Source: Cymbomonas tetramitiformis
Lineage: Eukaryota; Chlorophyta; Pyramimonadophyceae; Pyramimonadales; Pyramimonadaceae
Direction of reading: 5' to 3'
Assembly (NCBI GenBank): GCA_001247695.2
Contig: LGRX02015211.1
Span: 1 to 15,445 of the forward strand
Length of the DNA: 15,445 nucleotides
Shown: in pieces, positions 9,462 to 15,445 of the stretch
How the letters are laid out: every line of letters begins with the position of its first letter
Position numbering within the stretch: the stretch's first letter is position 1
Position numbers and translations under genes: made by a program
The notes under the pieces: model-generated
What the model was told of the DNA's origin: nothing
Seen by the model: the letters and a program-made list of their open reading frames with translations, nothing else
Database searches by the model: none

Positions 9462-12400
9462 ATGCCTGCAAAAAAAGGAACCACCAAGAAGTCCGGGGAT
9501 GGCAACACGGAAAGGTTGGTTTACGCGGACGTGATGGAACAGCGTTTCGTTGAGCAGATAGTGCTGAAGCTCGCGGACTGCTCTTTCGCTGACAACCCAA
9601 GAGGACACAATCACAACGGTGTCAACGTGGAGAAGTCCGTTGAGAAAAACGGCATCGACCTTTCCCAAACCATGATCTGGCGCCGCGCCAAGAAAGGAGA
9701 TCCTAAGGCCCACGGGTAAGTTTCACTAAACCTTCTTGAAGAACTGCGCTGACAAAAGGTAGAAGAGACAAGTGTGAAAAAGCGTTCATCGATGAACGCT
9801 TTTTAAAAAACACGGCTAAAGAAACAAGTGTTTTAACAGGTTTAAAGAAAAGTGTTCATCGATGAACGCTTTCTTTATTTTGTTTCTGAAGCTTGAGTAT
9901 TTTAAACTGTTTATAAGAAAGCGTTCATCGATGAGCGCTTTTCTTAGTTTTCCTTGTATTTTTCCTAAAACTTTGCGGTTTGGAGTTGCAAAAGCTGCGA
10001 TATTTCTGTGTGATTCAGCTTTTTTCTCAGGAAAAATACAAGGAAAACTAAGAAAAGCGTTCATCGATGAACGCTTTCTTAAAAACAGTTTAAAATACTC
10101 AAGCTTCGGAAACAAAATAAAGAAAGCGTTCATCGATGAACACTTTTCTTTAAACCGGTCAAAACACTTGTTTCTTTAGCAGTGTTTTTTAAAAAGCGTT
10201 CATCGATGAACGCTTTTGCGTTCATCGATGAACGCTTTTCTTATTCAGCAAAAAAAGGTTAGTGCTTGAACTCTTCTTGGTTTTGCATGGTGACTTTCTT
10301 CTTGTTTATTTGCTGTTCATCTGCAGGTCTACTGACTCCCTTCAGGACTCTTGCTCGAAAGAAGAACATGCGGTGTCAGAGCGAGTGTTGCTTGTAGATG
10401 TTACATGTTGCAGAGATCTGTTTAAAGGCGTGCGCGCCTTTCAAAGAAGACGTGCAATGAACCGAGAAGCTGAAAGAATTAGGATCAACAAAGAAATTAC
10501 TAGACGTAGGCGTTGCATTTTAGACAGGGGGTTTTAAGCTAGTGTTGCTTGAAGATGTTACATCCTCAGAAGATGAGGAAGATTCTTGCAGGAAGAACCA
10601 TGTTCCCATTAGCTGGTATAATGTTCCAAACGTGGCAGTAGCTAAGAGGAGACTCAAGAATAAAAAAGACGCTGAGAGAAACGCAAAAATACGTAGGACG
10701 CAATGTCCTTTGTGGATGCTAGACAGCCAGTTGTAGCTTTAGCTGAAGTAAACACTTTATATATTTTTTTATAAATAGTTTCTCTAACCCTTTAACCCAT
10801 GTTCTTTGTCGTTTTAAATGGCGTGCTGTGTTTGTTTTTGTTTTCAGTAAGCGGTACATTGCCATTGACGGACATGGTAGGCACGAGTTTTTCACTCGTG
10901 CCTTCCAAGATGGCGCCGTGGTAGGCGGAAAAAAACTAGAGGCCCGGGACAAAAGGTTTCTGGAATGCAACGTCATCGTGGTGTCGGAGGACATCACCAA
11001 GGAGGAGGTTACATGCCTCGCCCTCTCGCGCATCGTCCAGAACGAGAAGGGGTCCAAGAAAAAAACTTTTTTCGACGACTACACCTCCTTCAAATGGCTG
11101 ATGTCCTCCATTGACAAGACCGTGGCCAAACCACAGAAGTTGGTTGGTTTGTTCTCTCACATCGACCCTTCGTTATACTCGTTGATGTTCTTCAAGAGGA
11201 TGGCCCACATCCACGAAAAGGTGATCGGGCCCGACGAGCGGCTGGAGGCCTTGCTTCGCGAGAACTGCGAAGCTTTGGGGAAGGATTCCCCCTTCGGCTT
11301 CAACTCCTTGTTCGACAACAAGGAATTCCAACGTCTTAATCCGACACAAAGATATCAGGTACGGTGGAAGCCGGTCTTTATTTTATTGTGTTACATGCAA
11401 CCATCACGCCTGAAGACAAACACATGTCTCAGGTTTTCCTGAAAGTGAACGAGAACGTCAAGTTCGCCGTGAAGGACGAGAGTGGCGAGCTCCACTTGAA
11501 GAAGAAGAAGCAATGCGCGACTTTGGGCTTCGTCGGAACCACACGCGCCTTCACGGACTTGTGTTCGTTTGTGCTGCTTCGTCAAGAAGTCCGCTCACAG
11601 CTAGAGCTTCAAAGCTCTAAGGGGAAGGCGAAAAAAACTGAAGAGGCGTCCAAGTTCTTGGAGGACTTGAGCGCCGGAAAGTAAGTCCATCTACCACGGT
11701 TTGGTTAAAGCCGTGAACTATTTTTTTATGCGGAAAGGTGATGGGTGTTAAACTTTTGTTTACAGGTACGATGGTACTTTCTTCGACGCCAACGAGACTT
11801 GCTCCAAGACCAGTAACTTGCCTCGCTTGAACCGGGATGTCGAGCCGAAAGTCGTGCAGGACATGCTGAAGAAGCACAACGAGATGGTTGAGTGGGAGGA
11901 GACTGCTGTGGAGGCTCAGGAGAGTGGCGTCGAGACCCTTGCGGAAGTTGCAGCTGGTGAGACGGATGGGGATGTTGAAGAGGAAAAGGAAGAGACGCAG
12001 GAAGGTGCGTCGGTTGGGGATGATGACGAGGTAGGCGATGGGGATGAGGAGGTAGAAGGTGAGGAACCGGTTGGTGAGGAAGATGGTCAGGAGAACGAGG
12101 AGGAGGAGAACGAAGAGGAAGAGGAGGGCGATGAGGAGGGCGATGAGGAGGAGGATGGAAAGTTTGACTTTGAAAAGGAGTCGGATGAGGTTCGTGAAAC
12201 ACGTGAAGATCGGAAGCGGAAGAGACAGGAAGTGGCGGATTGGTTTGCGGCGGAGGACGCGGGGGAACATGTCCCAAAATCAAAGAAGCAGAGAAAGGAT
12301 CTAACTAAGAAGAGGGCGGAGATGGGGAAGCTACGTCAAGAGTTGCAGGCCTTTGAGGAGGAGGATGCCGCTTACGCGGCTTGGCTTAGCGACAAGGAGA

Positions 12401-14073
12401 AACAGAAGGATGAGCAGGACATGGAGGACGACCCGGCCCCCTGCGCGGAATGGATGAAGCCTTGGGTTGGGGTGTCGCGAGGGAACCCGGACTACGAAGG
12501 GTTGCGACAATGGAAGATGGCAGGCGGAACGCTCCGAAATGGAACGCAGCAGAAGGGACCGGTGAAGGAGAGCATTGAGATTGGGCAGTTCTTGAAGATG
12601 AATGAGGAGGCGTTGAAGCCTGGTGTACGGCATCATGTGCACAATATTGTGTCCGTGGAGGTGCCGAAGGTGGTAGCGGTGAAGAACCGTGGCGTGACGC
12701 GTGGCACGAAGGTGAAGGATGAGAAGGTGGAGTACGTCTTGGAGTTAATCCACCAACACGGACATGCCGAGTCTGAGAAGTTGTTGGTGTTGACATCGGT
12801 TGCCATGAACTCCCAAGGCATCCCGCTGTTGCAGCTGTACTTCGGCGAAGCTCTCGGGGCCATGGACGTCATCACGCACAACGCGGCGGAAGATAAGTTT
12901 TGTGTGGCGGCGGTCATCACGGATGTTCCGTGGGGCCATGAGAGCAAGACCGGGTACAACACGAAGGTGGATTGGGATGCGTTCGCAGTCAAGTTGGACG
13001 AGCTGTGCGCGAACAACGATGGCATGTCGGAGGTTCATAAATACGCCGATCTGGGAAAGGTGGACGGAGACACCATTGTGTGTGCCTTAGGCGACAGTGA
13101 AGCCCTTCGAGCTTTGGAGGCGGGCTGGAAGGCGTTGAAGCACCCGGTAGGATCGATGTAACACTTGTTGCTTTGAAGGCACCCTTTTATTTTTGTTTTT
13201 TTTGTTACGTTTCTTAAAGGGAGGGAAAAGGGGGGAAGGATCACAGGTGTACAAGACAATGCCGGGGTACATTGTGACGGAGGGGAACCGCAACAACGCG
13301 ACTTTCACGAACACTCCAAAGTCCGTGGGACACCAGTACACGACTTTTGCACGGAAGCTGGAGGCTCCGAAGTTGGACTTCAAGACCAGCATCCAAACCA
13401 GGGGGCAGCAATGTAAGGACCTTGACTTTGATTATTTCCCGTTGAATTGTTGGACTGGAAACATTTTGCGTGCCCTAAGTTACCAAGAGGTGAAGGCTTT
13501 TGAGAAGGCCTTGGAAAAGCACCTGGCTGAGAGCTGGGAACCAAGCTGGAAGGAAATGGATGAGGAGCAGAGGATGGACATCGTTCAGACCGAGGTAGAA
13601 CATCAGGCACGACCTTTCCAAGCTGTTCAAGTGCAGGATACCTTCAAGCACGATTGCGCCGTAGTGGGATGCTTGAAGGGCGGTAAGCCCTGCGAAGAGC
13701 ATGGCAAGACCTTGGTGGTGGGACAGAAAAAGGTGGAGCTCATGGAGCTGTTGGTGGAGCGGTACACAACCGACATCGACATGGTGGTGCTGGACCCGTT
13801 CATGGGAAGTGGTGCGTGTCATTGTGGATGCATTGGTTTTGCCGCGAGGGACACGCCGGGGTATTGAAAGATGTTAAGTGTTCCGCAGGAACCACTGGGA
13901 TTGGAGCGCTTCGCATGGGACGCGCCTTCATCGGCGTGGAGAGGAAGCGTGCAAACTTCATTAGCGCGGTGCACTATTTATCTCACGCGGTGTTCTGCTG
14001 CGCGAAGCGCCATGTGGGGGATCTTGGATTGAGTGAGCCGTACCGGAAGATGAAAGTGACAAACGTGAAGTAG
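9462..14073 (+). CDS. ParB-like domain / acidic linker / DNA amino-methyltransferase fusion, six exons, 1,047 aa
   Basis: Predicted SAM-dependent DNA methyltransferase (N6-adenine or N4-cytosine). Exons: 9462-9715, 10848-11358, 11433-11680, 11766-13146, 13247-13811, 13889-14073; all introns are GT-AG and keep frame. The start is the first ATG, MPAKKG, after an in-frame AT-rich leader. Residues ~50-165 resemble the ParB/Srx fold: KSVEKNGI (57-64), YIAIDGHGRHEFF with DGHGR at 92-96, then VIVVSEDITKEEVTCLALSRIVQNE. Splicing of intron 1 completes this box. Residues ~377-475 are very Glu/Asp-rich. Residues ~690-1047 are the methyltransferase: motif IV TDVPWG (D724-W727) precedes motif I DPFMGSGTTGIGALRMGRAFIGVE-like sequence starting at D981, the permuted beta order. 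Splicing of intron 5 creates GSGTTG. DVPW differs from the usual (D/N/S)PP(Y/F/W), with Val in the second position. The gene ends 13 bp before the right TIR. Its presence in a transposon suggests a role in marking or protecting element DNA; that role is inference. Confidence 0.85.
9777..10237. promoter_or_regulatory. cluster of seven GTTCATCGATGAAC palindromes in intron 1
   Basis: Cores are at 9784, 9854, 9923 (variant ending GAGC), 10059, 10128, 10198 and 10220. The first six are spaced 70, 69, 136, 69 and 70 bp apart and lie symmetrically in the two arms of the inverted repeat; the seventh is an extra copy just outside. Most extend to AGCGTTCATCGATGAACGCT or longer, so palindromy reaches up to 28 bp at 9777-9804. 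This is a candidate multivalent protein-binding array (inference). Confidence 0.7.
9778..10217. repeat. giant inverted repeat, 189-bp arms with 62-bp spacer
   Basis: Arms 9778-9966 and 10029-10217 are reverse complements with 6 mismatches and no gaps, counted by eye (about 97% identity). The transcript could fold into a stem of about 189 bp. The two arms give mirror-image open frames on opposite strands, which are by-products. No target duplication is visible around it, so it is not clearly a separate foldback insertion. Confidence 0.95.
10326..10736 (+). other. two small basic open frames in intron 1, possible alternative exon or nested remnant
   Basis: A good acceptor (ctgttcatctgcag, ending at 10325) would join exon 1 in frame to a ~70-residue tail: STDSLQDSCSKE, then a very Arg/Lys-rich stretch ending CILDRGF at a stop at 10535-10537. 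A second frame follows from 10542 to 10736, also basic. The two share a near-identical DNA block, AGTGTTGCTTG.AGATGTTACAT, at about 10384 and 10541, so they arose partly by duplication. The frame could encode an alternative short isoform of the ParB-like protein, or it may be the relic of a lost gene. No domain is recognised. Confidence 0.35.
11359..11432 (+). other. intron 2 of the methyltransferase gene
   Basis: This 74-nt intron (CAG|gtacgg...tctcag|GTT) is phase 0 and joins ...PTQRYQ to VFLKVNENV. Confidence 0.8.
11681..11765 (+). other. intron 3 of the methyltransferase gene
   Basis: This 85-nt intron (GGAAA|gtaagt...tttacag|GTACG) is phase 2 and joins LSAGK to YDGTFFDANE. Confidence 0.85.
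11881..12190 (+). repeat. acidic low-complexity coding stretch in exon 4
   Basis: GAGGAG/GATGAG-type codons encode a Glu/Asp-rich linker (residues ~377-475) between the ParB-like and methyltransferase parts. Long antisense frames that look hydrophobic here are shadows of this purine-rich strand. Confidence 0.85.
13147..13246 (+). other. intron 4 of the methyltransferase gene
   Basis: This 100-nt intron (CCG|gtagga...tcacag|GTG) is phase 0 and joins KALKHP to VYKTMPGYIVTEGN. The unspliced frame stops at 13159-13161. Confidence 0.75.
13812..13888 (+). other. intron 5 of the methyltransferase gene
   Basis: This 77-nt intron (AAGTG|gtgcgt...tccgcag|GAACC) is phase 1. It splits the SAM-binding motif, and splicing yields DPFMGSGTTGIG; reading through gives a stop at 13865-13867. 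Confidence 0.9.
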
Positions 14074-14469
14074 AACATCGAAAGTTCGTGAAAGTTAGTT
14101 AGGGATCTTGGCGGGGAAAGAAGTATGTTTTGAACCTAACTGGGGGGCCGGCCACCCGGACTTGTGGTTAGTAGTGGTCCGCGAAAGCACGTGAAAAACC
14201 AATGGAGAACGTAGTTGGTCAATGCACGAAGACGAGTAGGCGATGGGGCGAAGGGCACTAGAAAAGGTGAAGTCGTGTTAAACTCTGGAGGCAAAACATG
14301 CGCGCCGGTAACTTTGTTTTGAATATTGATTTGAAGCTGTATATTTCATGTGATATATAAATATAAAATATTCCTGAAATTGCAAAGAAATCGGGGTTTT
14401 TTGAAGAAATTTCAAAAAATTTAGAAAAACCCCCAAAAAGGGCATATAAAACTAGAAAAAATAAAAGGG

Positions 14470-14483
14470 GTTCATCGATGAAC
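14470..14483. promoter_or_regulatory. palindrome, TIR site R2 (inner)
   Basis: Exact GTTCATCGATGAAC core, the counterpart of L2 at 4719. The flanks are G-rich on one side and ACCC on the other, so outer symmetry is partly lost. Confidence 0.6.
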
Positions 14484-14853
14484 ACCCAAAAACATATTTC
14501 ATAAAAATCAGACGTATAAAGTGTGATTTTGCTACCGAGTTTCGAAAAAAAAATTTAAGCTGGAGAATGCGTGAAATATGGTACAAATTCAATGGAAAAT
14601 TTTTGTTTTCTTAACACAAAAAACCCCATAAACTTTCCTTAATTCAGGCTGACAAAGATGATTTTTTTAGTTAAAATCAGGAATATTTCTTAAACCCTAA
14701 AACAACCGGGAAATTAAAAAAAATTACATTCAACTCGGGAAAATCTTAAACCCTAGATTCGGTCAAATTTTCGATTTTTTCAGGGCCTCCCCTTGTAAAA
14801 CTCCCCAACACCCAAAAAGGCCCGAAACTCATATAAAACTAGGAAAAATAAAA

Positions 14854-14873
14854 GGGGTTCATCGATGAACCCC
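14854..14873. promoter_or_regulatory. 20-bp perfect palindrome, TIR site R1 (outer)
   Basis: GGGGTTCATCGATGAACCCC, identical to site L1 (4329-4348); core at 14857-14870. Confidence 0.6.
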
Positions 14874-15189
14874 CAAAAACATTTTTCATAAAAATCAGAC
14901 GTAAAAAGTTTCATTTTGCTACCGATTTTCGAAAAAAAATTTGAAGCTTAAAAATGCGTGAAATATTATACAAGTTCAATGGAAAATTTATGTTTTCTTA
15001 ACACAAAAAACCCCATAAACCTTCCTTAATTCAGGCTGCAAAAGATGATTTCTTTCGTGAAAATTAGGAATATTTCTTAAACCCTAAATCAACCGGAAAA
15101 TTAAATAAAATTACATTCCACTCGGGAAAATCTTAAACCCTAGATTCGGTCAAATTTTCGATTTTTTTAGGGCCTCCCATTGTAAAACT

Positions 15190-15218
15190 CCCGAACTCCC
15201 GAAACTCCCAAACTCCCC
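15190..15218 (-). other. G-quadruplex-type motif at the right TIR tip
   Basis: Minus-strand G-runs at 15215-15218, 15207-15209, 15198-15200 and 15190-15192 have loops of 5, 6 and 5 nt. As at the left end, the G-strand runs from the tip inward. Confidence 0.6.
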
Positions 15219-15230
15219 AATTGCGTTTGG

Positions 15231-15242
15231 TGCGCCTGTCGC
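15231..15242 (+). repeat. candidate target-site duplication, right copy
   Basis: Exact match to 3961-3972. It is followed directly by CTGAAAC in the satellite register. Confidence 0.55.
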
Positions 15243-15445
15243 CTGAAACACGTGTATCGCTTGAAACGCTCGATTCGCCTGAATGGCGCGCATCGCCTGA
15301 ACGACGCACACCGGCTGAAAGGCGCGTTTCGCCCAGACGGCGCACATCACCAGAATGACGCGCATCACCAGGATGGCGCGCGTCGCCTGAAAGGCATGTT
15401 CACCTGAAAGGAGCGCTTCGCGCGAAATGTGCGCGTCGCCTGAAG
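15231..15445 (+). repeat. 18-bp-period satellite, right part of the interrupted array
   Basis: About 12 monomers are visible. Their order matches the left array monomer by monomer, including the 17-nt variant ending CATGTT, with one extra CACCAG-type monomer. The array continues past the window end. Confidence 0.85.

Larger units (their letters stand above)
9716..10847 (+). other. intron 1 of the methyltransferase gene (1,132 nt)
   Basis: The donor is GG|gtaagt and the acceptor ttttgttttcag|TAAGCGG; the phase-2 join gives ...PKAHGKRYIAIDGHGR. It is more than ten times longer than the other introns because it contains the giant inverted repeat, the cluster of palindromes and two small open frames. 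Confidence 0.85.
14415..15188 (-). repeat. two ~387-bp tandem subunits inside the right TIR
   Basis: Boundary boxes GGGCCTCCC.TTGTAAAAC end at 14801 and 15188. Each subunit has one palindrome (14470, 14857) and two CTTAAACCCTA boxes. The inner limit is approximate because the inner subunit is truncated. Confidence 0.8.
14087..15220 (-). repeat. right terminal inverted repeat
   Basis: This is the reverse complement of the left TIR, starting 13 bp after the methyltransferase stop codon. It contains two tandem subunits (boundaries near 14801 and 15188, period 387) in the opposite orientation to those on the left. Confidence 0.9.
3973..15230. mobile_element. ~11.26-kb MULE-like DNA transposon with long TIRs, transposase and ParB-methyltransferase genes
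   Basis: Long inverted repeats define the element (clear tips TTGGGGAGTTTGGGAG at 3984 and its complement ending at 15220). Both sides are flanked by the same satellite family and by a candidate 12-bp target duplication. If that duplication is right, each end has about 10-11 more bases that match only weakly between ends. Inside are two divergent genes: a Mutator-like transposase (minus) and a ParB-like/DNA methyltransferase fusion (plus). Their 3' ends abut the inner edges of the TIRs, so almost the whole interior is used. Both reading frames are intact after splicing, which suggests a recent or still active copy. Family assignment rests on the transposase domain order and could shift to another DDE superfamily. 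Confidence 0.8.

Noticed and set aside
9816..10179. Two 105-residue frames on opposite strands, both starting MNAFFILF
   Set aside because: They are mirror images produced by the giant inverted repeat, within an intron.
11617..12283. Hydrophobic, membrane-like and Pro-rich minus-strand frames
   Set aside because: Complement of the GAG/GAT-rich acidic linker of the methyltransferase gene.
5433..14073. Bacterial or phage restriction-modification locus
   Set aside because: Both genes need GT-AG splicing to restore conserved motifs, and no restriction enzyme is present.
3973..15230. Crypton, KDZ or Maverick/Polinton type element
   Set aside because: No tyrosine recombinase, no KDZ-type transposase signature and no viral polymerase, integrase or capsid genes seen; the zinc-DDE-SWIM order fits a MULE better.

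Overview
The window is eukaryotic. Two multi-exon genes with short GT-AG introns (74-100 nt, plus one of 1,132 nt) can be assembled in frame. There is also a non-LTR retrotransposon fragment, a GT microsatellite and two kinds of satellite repeat. I cannot name the species. Repeat content and gene style suit an alga or other protist, but that is inference.

Layout. 1-1121: 5'-truncated LINE-type ORF2 tail (RNase H plus CCHC knuckle), minus strand. 1122-3593: no gene recognised; holds about four diverged copies of a ~180-bp tandem repeat (2130-2840), a GT-rich microsatellite (3203-3385) and a short GACTCCT repeat. 3594-3972 and 15231-15445: two parts of one 18-bp-period satellite with a higher-order repeat of about 12 monomers, in the same orientation. 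Between them lies an ~11.26-kb DNA transposon (about 3973-15230) with terminal inverted repeats over 1.1 kb long and a candidate 12-bp target-site duplication.

The transposon carries two divergent genes around a ~450-bp repeat-rich intergenic region. On the minus strand (9010 to 5433, three exons, 1,140 aa) is a Mutator-like (MULE-type) transposase: a GCM/WRKY/FLYWCH-like zinc cluster, a candidate DDE core with a CxxH signature, and a SWIM-like cysteine motif. On the plus strand (9462 to 14073, six exons, 1,047 aa) is a fusion of an N-terminal ParB-like domain, a strongly acidic linker and a C-terminal beta-type (permuted) DNA amino-methyltransferase. Splicing restores both the ParB-like box and the SAM-binding motif DPFMGSGTTG, which supports the gene model.

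The most striking feature is a 14-bp palindrome, GTTCATCGATGAAC, found 11 times (10 exact) and only inside the element: twice in each TIR and seven times in intron 1 of the methyltransferase gene. Six of the intronic copies lie in a giant inverted repeat (189-bp arms, 6 mismatches by eye, 62-bp spacer) at a regular ~70-bp spacing. I propose that these sites are recognised by an element-encoded protein (the ParB-methyltransferase or the transposase), making this a transposon with its own DNA-modification and site-recognition module. The sites, gene structure and motifs are seen in the sequence; the functional link is inference.
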